DNA from: Flavobacteriales bacterium | Lineage (GTDB): Bacteria; Bacteroidota; Bacteroidia; Flavobacteriales_F; PHOS-HE28 | Direction: 5' to 3' | Assembly: GCA_016788485.1 (NCBI GenBank) | Contig: JAEUSV010000078.1 | Location: 1 to 41,897 of the forward strand | Length of the DNA stretch: 41,897 bases | Shown: positions 34,980-41,897 of the stretch, in pieces | Numbering within the stretch: position 1 is the first letter of the stretch | Layout of the letters: every line of letters begins with the position of its first letter | Position numbers and translations under genes: made by a program | The notes under the pieces: model-generated | Database searches by the model: none | The model's input: the letters and a program-made list of their open reading frames with translations, nothing else | Told to the model about the DNA's origin: nothing

Positions 34980-36341
34980 TTGGAACGCACCTTCCCCCTG
35001 CCTTTTCGCTCACGGCCCCTCCGCTTCGCGGGGGCCGTGCTGCTTTTCGCCCTGGTCTTCGCCGGCTGCACGAAGCCCGAGGACGGCATCGGGCTGGACC
35101 TGCTGCCCGACGGCGTATCACTGGGCGCTGCCGAGCTGGACACCACCACCATCGTGGCCTGGTCGGTGCCGAGCCCACCGGTGCGCACGAGCAACCTCAG
35201 CCGCACGCTCCTCGGCAGTTACCTCGACGACAAGTTCGGCCGGGTGAGCGCCAGCATCGTCACGCAGCTGCGCCTCAGCACCAACAACGTGGGGGTGGGC
35301 GTGGACCCCGCCGACCTGGTGTGCGACTCCCTGGTGCTGTCCATGGTGTACGACCCTTCCGCCTACGGCTACGGCAACCTCGACCCGCAGGTGATCAAGG
35401 CCTTCGAGCTGGCGGAGTATTTCCCCAACGACACCACCTACACCAGCGACAGGCTGCCCCAGGTGGCCAACCTCACCGACCTGGTGGAGGCGGGCCGCGG
35501 CCTGTTCACCCCGCAGCCCTTCGCCACCCCGGTGATCGATGGCGTGACCCTGAAGCCGCAGTTGCGCATCCCCCTGGACCGCGCCCTCGGCGAGCGCTTC
35601 CTTTCCAAGTTCGGGTCGGTCGAGCTGCAGGACAACACGAACTTCCTGCAGTACTTCAAGGGGCTCTGGCTGCTGCCTGCGAACGCGCAGCTCACCCCGT
35701 ACCAGAACGCGGTGCTCTACTTCACCCTGCTCGACGCCCAGAGCAAGATGACGCTGTACTACCGCGATACGGTGGAACAGGACACCCTTTCGTTCGACTT
35801 CCTTATCAACGACAACGGCGTGCGCTTCACCCACATGGAGTTCGCTCCTGACGAGGCGGTCGACCCGGGCCTGCCCCAGGCGCTGGCCGACACCACGCAG
35901 GGCGAGCGCGTCTATGTGCAGTCCGTGGGCGGCGCGCGCGGCCGCCTGCGCCTCCCCTTCCTGGCGGCCTACACGAAGGCCGAACTGCGCAACGTGGCCA
36001 AGGCCGAGCTGGTGGTGCCCGTGGAAGGGAGCTTCTACCCGGCCTACCTGCCGCCCTCCCAGCTGTTCCTGTTCCGGCGGGATGCGAACGGCAACGATGC
36101 CCTGCTCCCCGACCAGCTCTCGGCCTCGGGCAACATCGGCGGTACCTATGACAGCGACAAGCGTGAGTACCGCTTCATCATCACCCGCTGGCTGCAGGGC
36201 GTGCTCAACGGCGACTACCCGGACGCCGACCTGATCATCGTTCCCGGGAGCAACGGGGTCACGATGAACCGCGTGATCCTCGGCGGGCCGGGGCATCCCG
36301 AACGGCCCATGAAGCTGTTGCTTACTTTCACCACCACCTGA
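34980..36341 (+). CDS. DUF4270 lipoprotein
   Basis: 453 aa from TTG at 34980, 3 bp after the GlgA-like stop. Lipobox FAGC (Cys30) follows a rather long n-region. Typical DUF4270 features are the GIGLDLLPDG opening, YLDDKFGRVSASIVTQLRLS, DLVCDSLVLSMVYD and the C-terminal YRFIITRWLQGVLNGDYPDADLII. It is a Bacteroidota-specific outer-membrane or periplasmic lipoprotein of unknown role, found repeatedly between this GlgA-like gene and glmS. Co-transcription with glmS (37 bp downstream) suggests a link to the cell envelope. Confidence 0.9.
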   Translation: MERTFPLPFRSRPLRFAGAVLLFALVFAGCTKPEDGIGLDLLPDGVSLGAAELDTTTIVAWSVPSPPVRTSNLSRTLLGSYLDDKFGRVSASIVTQLRLSTNNVGVGVDPADLVCDSLVLSMVYDPSAYGYGNLDPQVIKAFELAEYFPNDTTYTSDRLPQVANLTDLVEAGRGLFTPQPFATPVIDGVTLKPQLRIPLDRALGERFLSKFGSVELQDNTNFLQYFKGLWLLPANAQLTPYQNAVLYFTLLDAQSKMTLYYRDTVEQDTLSFDFLINDNGVRFTHMEFAPDEAVDPGLPQALADTTQGERVYVQSVGGARGRLRLPFLAAYTKAELRNVAKAELVVPVEGSFYPAYLPPSQLFLFRRDANGNDALLPDQLSASGNIGGTYDSDKREYRFIITRWLQGVLNGDYPDADLIIVPGSNGVTMNRVILGGPGHPERPMKLLLTFTTT

Positions 36342-36378
36342 ACCCCAACACCGGCGCCGGGCTCCGGCGCTCCTCACC

Positions 36379-38223
36379 ATGTGCGGCATCGTGGCCTATG
36401 TGGGCGACAAGAACGCCTACCCCATCCTGATCAACGGGCTCAAGCGCCTGGAATACCGCGGGTATGACAGCGCCGGTGTGGCCCTGATCAACAGCGGGGC
36501 CCTCAACGTGTACAAGTGCCAGGGCAAGGTGAGCGACCTGGAGGCCCACACCGACGGCAAGGACAAGGCCGGCACGATCGGCATCGGCCATACGCGCTGG
36601 GCCACGCACGGGCCGCCCAACGACGTGAACGCGCACCCCCACCGCAGCAGCAGTGGCGACCTCGTCCTGATCCACAACGGCATCATCGAGAACTACGCCC
36701 CCTTGAAGGAGGAGCTGAAGCACCGCGGGCACACCTTCAAGAGCGACACGGACACCGAGGTACTGGTGAACCTGATCGACGACGTGCAGCGCACCGAGGG
36801 CGTGGACCTGGCCGAGGCCGTGCGCCTGGCCCTGGAGAGCGTGGTGGGCGCCTACGCCATCGTGGTGCTCGACCGCAAGGAGCCCGATGTGATGGTGGCC
36901 GCCCGCAAGAGCTCGCCCCTGGTGATCGGCATCGGCGAGAACGGCGAGCACTTCCTGGCCAGCGACGCCACCCCCATCGTGGAGCACACCAAGAACGTGG
37001 TGTACATGGACGACGGTGACCTGGCCATCATCGACCGGCACAAGGGCCTGAAGATCCGCAACATCAAGAACCAGGAGAAGACCCCGTTCATCCACGAGCT
37101 GGAGATGCACCTGGAGGCGCTGGAGAAGGGCGGCTACGACCACTTCATGCTCAAGGAGATCTTCGAGCAGCCCCGCAGCATCCACGACAGCATGCGCGGA
37201 CGCCTCAACCTGGCCAAGGGTGAGGTGGTCATGGGCGGCATCAAGGACTACGAGCAGAAGTTCGTCAACGCCAAGCGCATCATCATCGTGGGCTGCGGTA
37301 CCAGCTGGCACGCCGGGCTGGTGGGCGAGTACCTCTTCGAGGAGATCGCGCGCATCCCCGTGGAGGTGGAGTACGCCAGCGAGTTCCGCTACCGGAACCC
37401 CATCATCGGCGAGGACGACATCGTCATCGCCATCAGCCAGAGCGGCGAAACGGCCGATACTCTGGCGGCCATCGAGCTGGCCAAGAGCCGCGGCGCCACC
37501 ATCTTCGGCGTGTGCAACGTGGTGGGCAGCAGCATCGCGCGCGTCACGCATGCCGGTGCGTACACCCACGCGGGCCCCGAGATCGGTGTGGCCAGCACCA
37601 AGGCCTTCACCGCGCAGGTCACCGTGCTCACCCTGCTGGCCCTGGCCATCGGGCAGAAGAAGGGCACCCTCACGGGCAGCCGTTTCTACCGCCTGCTCAA
37701 CGAGCTGGAGGCCATCCCTGCCAAGGTGGAGAAGCTGCTGAAGAACGAGGCCCAGATCAAGTACATCGCCGACATCTACAAGGACGCCTCCAACGCCCTG
37801 TACCTGGGCCGCGGCTTCACCTTCCCGGTGGCCCTGGAGGGCGCCTTGAAGCTGAAGGAGATCAGCTACATCCACGCCGAGGGTTACCCCGCCGCCGAGA
37901 TGAAGCACGGCCCCATCGCCCTGATCGACGAGGAGATGCCCGTGTTCGTGATCGCCACCAAGGGCGCGAGCTACGAGAAGGTCGTGAGCAACATCCAGGA
38001 GGTCAAGGCGCGCAAGGGCAAGATCATCGCCATCGTCACCGAGGGCGACACCGTGGTGAAGGGCCTCGCCGACCACGTGATCGAGATCCCCGCCACCGAG
38101 GACCCGCTGGTGCCCCTGCTGAGCGTGGTGCCCCTGCAGCTCATCAGCTACCACATCGCTGTGATGCGCGGCTGCAACGTGGATCAGCCCCGCAACCTGG
38201 CCAAGAGCGTCACGGTGGAGTAG
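36379..38223 (+). CDS. glmS: Glutamine--fructose-6-phosphate aminotransferase (isomerizing)
   Basis: 614 aa, full length. Cys2 is the glutaminase nucleophile (MCGIVAYVGD), followed by RRLEYRGYDSAG-type sequence and GHTRWATHG. Two SIS domains carry the sugar-phosphate sites (VGCGTSWHAGLVGEYLFEE, SQSGETADTLAA, LGRGFTFPVALEGALKLKEI). The C-terminus LAKSVTVE is canonical. It makes glucosamine-6-phosphate from fructose-6-phosphate and glutamine, the first step toward UDP-GlcNAc for peptidoglycan and lipopolysaccharide. I see no glmS ribozyme in the 37 bp upstream. The last 14 bp overlap the convergent TM2-domain gene. Confidence 0.98.
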   Translation: MCGIVAYVGDKNAYPILINGLKRLEYRGYDSAGVALINSGALNVYKCQGKVSDLEAHTDGKDKAGTIGIGHTRWATHGPPNDVNAHPHRSSSGDLVLIHNGIIENYAPLKEELKHRGHTFKSDTDTEVLVNLIDDVQRTEGVDLAEAVRLALESVVGAYAIVVLDRKEPDVMVAARKSSPLVIGIGENGEHFLASDATPIVEHTKNVVYMDDGDLAIIDRHKGLKIRNIKNQEKTPFIHELEMHLEALEKGGYDHFMLKEIFEQPRSIHDSMRGRLNLAKGEVVMGGIKDYEQKFVNAKRIIIVGCGTSWHAGLVGEYLFEEIARIPVEVEYASEFRYRNPIIGEDDIVIAISQSGETADTLAAIELAKSRGATIFGVCNVVGSSIARVTHAGAYTHAGPEIGVASTKAFTAQVTVLTLLALAIGQKKGTLTGSRFYRLLNELEAIPAKVEKLLKNEAQIKYIADIYKDASNALYLGRGFTFPVALEGALKLKEISYIHAEGYPAAEMKHGPIALIDEEMPVFVIATKGASYEKVVSNIQEVKARKGKIIAIVTEGDTVVKGLADHVIEIPATEDPLVPLLSVVPLQLISYHIAVMRGCNVDQPRNLAKSVTVE

Positions 38224-38605
38224 AGGCCGTGCGCGGCTTCGCCCACATGAACACCCGGTCGTTGTCGCGGTAGGGTGTGAGGTCCTTGGTGAAGAGGATG
38301 TGCCCCAGGTCGATCAGCACCAGCACGCCGAAGCCCCCGAAGGTGACCCCGTAGATGATGGGCACCTTGGGCTTGGTGCCGAAGTAGAGGCGGTGCGCCC
38401 CGAAAGGCCCCACCAGCACAGCGAGCACCGCCGCCACGGCCCGTTCGGGATCCTTGCCGGACACGGTATCGGTGCGCAGTCCTTCCCCCTCGAGCACGAG
38501 CACCAGCTCCGGCGGTAGGTCGGGCTGCGGGAAGGGTCCCGGCGCCGAGGCCCGCGCGGCCTGCACCCCCACCCCCAGCACCAACACGGCCAGCCAGCTT
38601 CGCAT
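38210..38605 (-). CDS. TM2-domain membrane protein
   Basis: 131 aa from ATG at 38605 with a signal peptide (MRSWLAVLVLGVGVQAARAS). After a short periplasmic stretch, residues about 70-115 form a TM2 domain: VGPFGAHRLYFGTKPKVPII, then GGFGVLVLIDLGHIL, two helices joined by a tight turn. The function of bacterial TM2 proteins is not established. The 3' end overlaps the end of glmS by 14 bp on the opposite strand. A TACCTTTC box is 5 bp before the ATG. Confidence 0.82.
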   Translation of the reverse strand: MRSWLAVLVLGVGVQAARASAPGPFPQPDLPPELVLVLEGEGLRTDTVSGKDPERAVAAVLAVLVGPFGAHRLYFGTKPKVPIIYGVTFGGFGVLVLIDLGHILFTKDLTPYRDNDRVFMWAKPRTASTPP

Positions 38606-38610
38606 GGCGC

Positions 38611-38618
38611 GAAAGGTA
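38611..38618 (-). promoter_or_regulatory. Putative TM2-gene -7 box TACCTTTC
   Basis: One mismatch from TAnnTTTG, followed by five bases and the ATG at 38605. This is the same near-leaderless arrangement as at comF, hemN and 28066. Confidence 0.35.
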
Positions 38619-38619
38619 A

Positions 38620-38642
38620 GGGGGCGCCCACCGGACGCCCCC
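38620..38642 (-). terminator. Hairpin terminator after the superoxide dismutase gene
   Basis: GGGGGCG (38620-38626) pairs with CGCCCCC (38636-38642), 25 bp past the stop. On the minus strand it is followed by TTACCTTT, which also contains the next gene's putative -7 box. Confidence 0.5.
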
Positions 38643-38667
38643 TGTTGCGATGCCTGTTGCGCGGCGC

Positions 38668-39276
38668 TTACTTGCCGGCGGCGTAGCGACGGGCCACCTC
38701 GGCCCAGTTCACCACGTTCCAGAAGGCCGCGATGTAATCGGGGCGGCGGTTCTGGTAGTGCAGGTAATAGGCGTGCTCCCACACGTCCATGCCCAGCACG
38801 GGGGTGCCACCGCAGCCCGTGTTGGGCATCAGCGGGTTGTCCTGGTTGGGGGTGGAGCACACGTCGAGCTTACCGCCCTTGTGCACGCAGAGCCAGGCCC
38901 AGCCGCTGCCGAAGCGGGTGACGCCGGCGGCACTGAACTTCTCCTTGAAGGCGTCGAACGAGCCGAAGTCGCGGTCGATGGCCGCGGCCAGCTCGCCCTC
39001 GGGCTTCCCCCCGCCGTTCGGGCCCATCACGGTCCAGAACAGCATGTGGTTGTAGTGGCCGCCGCCGTTGTTGCGCACGGCCATGTTGCTCATGTCCAGG
39101 CCCTTGAGCATCGTCTCCAGGTCCATGTCGGCCAGCGGGGTGCCCTCAATGGCCTTGTTCAGGTTGGTGACGTAGGCCTGGTGGTGCTTGCCATGGTGGA
39201 TCTCCATGGTGCGGGTGTCGATGTGGGGCTCCAACGCGTTGTGCGCGTAGGGCAGTTCGGGAAGGGTGAATGCCAT
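38668..39276 (-). CDS. sod: Superoxide dismutase (Mn/Fe type)
   Basis: 202 aa, full length, no signal peptide, so cytoplasmic. Metal ligands are H27 ([11 protein letters not shown]), H77 ([11 protein letters not shown]), D164 and H168 (DVWEHAYY). Gln145 in QDNPLMP and the GGG before H77 lean toward the Mn-type or cambialistic group, but metal choice cannot be settled by sequence. It dismutates superoxide to oxygen and peroxide. A TATCTTTG box is at 39315-39322, 38 bp before the ATG. Confidence 0.96.
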   Translation of the reverse strand: MAFTLPELPYAHNALEPHIDTRTMEIHHGKHHQAYVTNLNKAIEGTPLADMDLETMLKGLDMSNMAVRNNGGGHYNHMLFWTVMGPNGGGKPEGELAAAIDRDFGSFDAFKEKFSAAGVTRFGSGWAWLCVHKGGKLDVCSTPNQDNPLMPNTGCGGTPVLGMDVWEHAYYLHYQNRRPDYIAAFWNVVNWAEVARRYAAGK

Positions 39277-39314
39277 GGGAAAGGCCGTCGTTAGTGGGGT
39301 TTGAGGTCGAGGGG

Positions 39315-39322
39315 CAAAGATA
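39315..39322 (-). promoter_or_regulatory. sod -7 box TATCTTTG
   Basis: Exact TAnnTTTG on the minus strand, 38 bp before the sod ATG. It is back to back with the promoter of the small lipoprotein (39348-39376). Confidence 0.55.
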
Positions 39323-39347
39323 ACCCCGGAAAAAATGACCTAACCCC

Positions 39348-39376
39348 TTGACGGATAGAAGAAATGATTACTTTTG
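39348..39376 (+). promoter_or_regulatory. Strong Bacteroidota-type promoter for the Ala-rich lipoprotein
   Basis: TTG at 39348-39350, an 18-bp spacer, then TACTTTTG at 39369-39376, an exact TAnnTTTG, in an AT-rich patch. The ATG at 39407 follows a purine-rich ACGGAG. Confidence 0.7.
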
Positions 39377-39406
39377 CGCCCACTTTCACCAAAATCACTA
39401 ACGGAG

Positions 39407-39658
39407 ATGACCAAGAAGTTCGCTGTGCTCGCCGTTCTGGCGACCATGTTCGTGGCCTGCGGCGGCCCCTCTGCCGCTGAGCTCGAGGCCAAGGCCAAGG
39501 CTGCTGCCGACAGCATCGCTGCCGCCGCCAAGGCTGACAGCATCGCGAAGGCCGCTGAGGCTGCCGCCGCTGCTGCTGCTGCCACTGTTGACAGCACCGC
39601 CGGTGCCATGGTCGACAGCGCCAAGGCTGCTGCCACGACCGCTGTGAGCGGCCACTAA
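39407..39658 (+). CDS. Small Ala-rich lipoprotein
   Basis: 83 aa from ATG at 39407, chosen for the lipoprotein signal it opens (MTKKFAVLAVLATMFVAC, lipobox FVAC, Cys18); upstream in-frame codons lie inside the promoter. The mature part is about half alanine with repeats of AADSIAAAAKADSIAKAAEA type, so it is probably an amphipathic helix, perhaps a coiled coil like Lpp, though no C-terminal lysine for peptidoglycan linkage is present (it ends VSGH). Its own consensus promoter and a ten-pair terminator make it a free-standing unit, likely abundant. No family recognised. Confidence 0.85.
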   Translation: MTKKFAVLAVLATMFVACGGPSAAELEAKAKAAADSIAAAAKADSIAKAAEAAAAAAAATVDSTAGAMVDSAKAAATTAVSGH

Positions 39659-39678
39659 GCCGTACGACACGCAATGAA

Positions 39679-39708
39679 CGAAGGGGCCGCAAGGCCCCTT
39701 CGCTTTTT
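39679..39708 (+). terminator. Rho-independent terminator of the Ala-rich lipoprotein
   Basis: A perfect ten-pair stem CGAAGGGGCC / GGCCCCTTCG with a GCAA tetraloop, followed directly by CTTTTT, 20 bp past the stop. The cleanest terminator in the window. On the opposite strand it also lies just past the end of the 39724 protease gene. Confidence 0.9.
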
Positions 39709-39723
39709 CCAGGGGTCGGTGGT

Positions 39724-41349
39724 TCAGGGGAGCGCCTTGCGGGCCTCGCTGAAGGCGCTGTCGGCCTCGAGCATCACGCTGTAGAAGGCGTCCATGCCCC
39801 AGATGTTGCGGGCGATGCCTGCTTTCAGGCGCAGGGCGATGGCGTTGCGTGAGCGCGCCTGGCCGGCGGGGTCGGCGCGGATGCCCTGCTCCTGGGCGTA
39901 GCGGTCGAGCCCGGCCAGCTGCTCCGGCCCAACCGTGTAGCGGTCGCGGAAGGCGGGTGCCCCGCCCAAGGCCTCCAGCTTCCGGCGGTCGCGGTCGGCC
40001 ACGTCGAAGGCGTACTGGTTGAGGGCTCCGCTGAAGAACAGCTCGCTCAGGTAGCCCGAGGTCTCCGAGGTGTCGGCGGGCACGAACACGTCGGGCATGA
40101 TGCCGCCGTTGCCGTAGACCTTCCGGCCCTTCAGGGTGGTGAACACCTGGCTGCTGTCCACCCGGATGCTGTCGCGGTTCAGCAGCTCCCCGTGGTCGAA
40201 CCGCTCCTCCAGGTCGTCGCGGTAGTCGATGCCCTCGCCGTAGGGGCGCTGGATGCAGCGGCCGCTGGGGGTGTGGTAGCGGGCGGTGGTGATGCGCACG
40301 GCGCTGCGGTCGGGCAGGGGGATGTGCTCCTGCACCAGGCCCTTGCCGAAGCTGCGCCGCCCCACGATCACGCCCCGGTCGTTGTCCTGCACGGCGCCCG
40401 CGATGATCTCGCTGGCACTGGCGCTGCCCTCGTCGATCAGCACGGCCAGGGGGATGTCCTCCAGGGTGCCATTGGCCGTGGCCTCGAAGTCGCGGCGGGG
40501 GTGGGTGCGTCCTTCGGTGTACACGATCATGCGGCCCTTGGGCAGGAACTCGTCGGCGATGTCGATGGCCGCATCGAGGTAGCCGCCGCCATTGCCCCGC
40601 AGGTCGAGCACCAGGCGTTTCATGCCCTGCTTCTCCAGCTTCGCCGCCGCGTTCAGCAGTTCCTCGTGCGTGGTCTTGGCGAAGCGGGTGAGCTTGATGA
40701 AGCCCGTGCCATCGGGGGTCACCAGCGCCGAGGCCACGCTGTTGATGGGGATCTTGCCGCGGGTCACCGTCACCTCGAAGGGCTCCTTGCGACCGGCGCG
40801 GGCGAGCTTCAGGGTGACCTCGCTGCCGCCCCGGCCCCGCAGGGTCCTCATCACCACGTCGTTCGTGATGTTGCGGCCGGCCAGTTCCACGGTGTCCGCC
40901 TTCAGGATCCGGTCGCCGGCACGGATGCCCTTGCTGGCGCTGGGTCCGCCTTCCACCGGGGCGATCACCACGATGGTGTCGCGCTGGATGGCGAACTCCA
41001 CCCCGATGCCCTCGAAGCTGCCCTCGAGCGGCTCCTGGGCGGCCTGCAGCTCGGCGGCGCTGATGTAATAGCTGTGGGGGTCAAGGCGCTGCAGGAGGTC
41101 CTGGAGCACCCCGTCCACCAGCTCGTCGGTGCGCACGCTGTCCACGTACTGCCGGTCGAGCAGGTCGATCACCTCGCCGAGCTTGTCGCTGGGGGAGGCG
41201 CCGCGCAAAAAGAAGAGGCCGGGCATGCCCGGTACGCCGGCGTGCGGGTCGCGCGCCTGGAACCGGCTGCCGAGGTATAGCCCGGTGGCCAGTGCCGCCG
41301 CCAGGAGCAGGGGCAGCAGCACCCACACGGTGAGCTTGCGTTGGTGCAT
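39724..41349 (-). CDS. S41A C-terminal processing peptidase
   Basis: 541 aa from ATG at 41349. One N-terminal transmembrane or signal-anchor helix (residues about 7-26), then a PDZ domain at about 112-190 (SFEGIGVEFAIQRDTIVVIA, GIRAGDRILKAD). The protease core is S41A: LDLRGNGGGYLDAA, nucleophile motif GSASASE at 308-314, and SFGKGLVQ with catalytic Lys336 and Gln340. Such CtpA/Prc-type enzymes trim or degrade periplasmic proteins. The C-terminal extension after residue 400 is family-typical. It follows the dCMP deaminase by 4 bp in the same operon. Confidence 0.95.
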   Translation of the reverse strand: MHQRKLTVWVLLPLLLAAALATGLYLGSRFQARDPHAGVPGMPGLFFLRGASPSDKLGEVIDLLDRQYVDSVRTDELVDGVLQDLLQRLDPHSYYISAAELQAAQEPLEGSFEGIGVEFAIQRDTIVVIAPVEGGPSASKGIRAGDRILKADTVELAGRNITNDVVMRTLRGRGGSEVTLKLARAGRKEPFEVTVTRGKIPINSVASALVTPDGTGFIKLTRFAKTTHEELLNAAAKLEKQGMKRLVLDLRGNGGGYLDAAIDIADEFLPKGRMIVYTEGRTHPRRDFEATANGTLEDIPLAVLIDEGSASASEIIAGAVQDNDRGVIVGRRSFGKGLVQEHIPLPDRSAVRITTARYHTPSGRCIQRPYGEGIDYRDDLEERFDHGELLNRDSIRVDSSQVFTTLKGRKVYGNGGIMPDVFVPADTSETSGYLSELFFSGALNQYAFDVADRDRRKLEALGGAPAFRDRYTVGPEQLAGLDRYAQEQGIRADPAGQARSRNAIALRLKAGIARNIWGMDAFYSVMLEADSAFSEARKALP

Positions 41350-41353
41350 GGGG

Positions 41354-41800
41354 TCAGGGCGCTTCCAGCCGGTGGATGAGCACGCCACCCTTCGCCAGCA
41401 GGTCCAGCCCGGAGGTGTCCTTGTACGGGTCCAGGTACACCAGCCGCTTGATCCCGGACTGCAGCACGAGCTTGCTGCACTCCTTGCAGGGGCTGTGGGT
41501 GAGGTACAGGGTGGCGCCCTGGGCGTTGTTGGTGCTGCGGGCCACCTTCATGATCGCGTTGGCTTCGGCGTGAAGAACGTACCAGAGCGTCATCCCGTTC
41601 TCGTCTTCACAATCGTTGGGAAATCCCGTGGGGGTGCCGTTGTAGCCGTCGCTGATGATCATGCCTTCCTTCACGATCAGCGCGCCCACCTGCTTGCGCC
41701 GGCAGTGGCTCAGCCTGCTCCACTCCACGGCCATGCGCATGTAGGCATGGTCGTAACGGGCCTGCTTCTTCGGGTCGGCGTGGACGAGGGGCTGGTGCAT
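41354..41800 (-). CDS. dCMP deaminase family protein (ComEB-like)
   Basis: 148 aa from ATG at 41800. Zinc-site motif HAEANAI (His77, Glu79) and SPCKECSK (Cys105, Cys108), with DGYNGTPTGFPNDCED as in deoxycytidylate deaminases. It should convert dCMP to dUMP for dTMP synthesis; the family is also called ComEB. It lies just downstream of the tRNA-Leu on the same strand, separated by 55 bp. Confidence 0.93.
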   Translation of the reverse strand: MHQPLVHADPKKQARYDHAYMRMAVEWSRLSHCRRKQVGALIVKEGMIISDGYNGTPTGFPNDCEDENGMTLWYVLHAEANAIMKVARSTNNAQGATLYLTHSPCKECSKLVLQSGIKRLVYLDPYKDTSGLDLLAKGGVLIHRLEAP

Positions 41801-41855
41801 CGGCCGGGGGCCTGCATGCGCCCATGCGCAACGGGGCACATGCGCACATGTCCGG

Positions 41856-41897
41856 TGGTGCCCAGGGTGGGACTCGAACCCACACGACTTGCATCAT
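41856..41897 (-). tRNA. tRNA-Leu, 3' part (window edge)
   Basis: On the minus strand the sequence gives a T arm GTGGG-TTCGAGT-CCCAC, the acceptor strand CCTGGGC, discriminator A and an encoded CCA ending at 41856. Before the T arm there is a short stem GAT-GCAA-GTC, a long variable arm. A long arm with a GCCCAGG-type acceptor indicates Leu over Ser or Tyr. The anticodon is outside the window. Confidence 0.85.

Noticed and set aside
36342..36378. Possible glmS ribozyme upstream of glmS
   Set aside because: Only 37 bp are available and no ribozyme core is visible.
36328..38154. 608-codon minus-strand frame opposite glmS
   Set aside because: glmS is certain on the plus strand; the antisense frame is rich in His, Val, Leu and Gln without any domain.
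41816..41845. Three ATGCGC copies between the tRNA and the dCMP deaminase gene
   Set aside because: Short, unevenly spaced, and common in GC-rich sequence; no stable structure evident.

Overview
The window is chromosomal DNA from a high-GC member of the Bacteroidota, most likely a Flavobacteriales-type lineage. Supporting signs are type IX secretion (T9SS) sorting domains of type B (protein ending at 3490) and type A (proteins ending at 27093 and 28045), many lipoproteins, promoter -7 boxes of the Bacteroidota form TAnnTTTG, a DUF4270 lipoprotein, and the order panC / GlgA-like / DUF4270 / glmS. I see no phage, transposon, CRISPR or defence genes, and base composition looks even throughout. 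It reads as a core-genome segment with several large cell-surface genes.

Layout. 1-8085 (minus) holds two tandem paralogous giant secreted adhesin-like proteins, the first cut by the window edge. Each has an IgGFc-binding-like N-terminal domain, Ig/PKD-like repeats and a Reelin-type jelly-roll segment; the complete one ends in a T9SS type B sorting domain. 8221-10283 (minus) is msrC plus an Ig-like lipoprotein. comF (minus) and a coiled-coil membrane protein (plus) diverge at about 11070 from overlapping promoter boxes. 12042-15518 (minus) is a large outer-membrane barrel-like protein, divergent from an orphan peptide-binding lipoprotein (15674-17395). Then come an unknown 243-aa protein, an OmpA-family lipoprotein, hemN, a glycosyltransferase with an HI0933-type flavoprotein, and two T9SS type A secreted proteins (23233-28045), the first with a gingipain-like fold that seems to lack its catalytic pair.

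28567-34053 (minus) is a compact six-gene operon: panC, panD, a flippase-like membrane protein, rfaE2, radA and an S41 peptidase lipoprotein. It links pantothenate synthesis, heptose activation and DNA repair in one transcript. Divergent from it are the truncated GlgA-like protein, DUF4270 lipoprotein and glmS (amino-sugar supply). 38210-41897 holds a TM2-domain protein, superoxide dismutase, a small Ala-rich lipoprotein with its own promoter and terminator, a C-terminal processing protease, a dCMP deaminase and the 3' part of a tRNA-Leu.

The points most worth a second look are the Reelin-like domains in the tandem adhesins, the C25-like putative pseudoprotease with a second uncharacterised domain, the GlgA-like protein that has lost its active-site motif, and a recurring promoter layout that predicts leaderless transcripts for four genes. 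I found no convincing novel multi-gene system.
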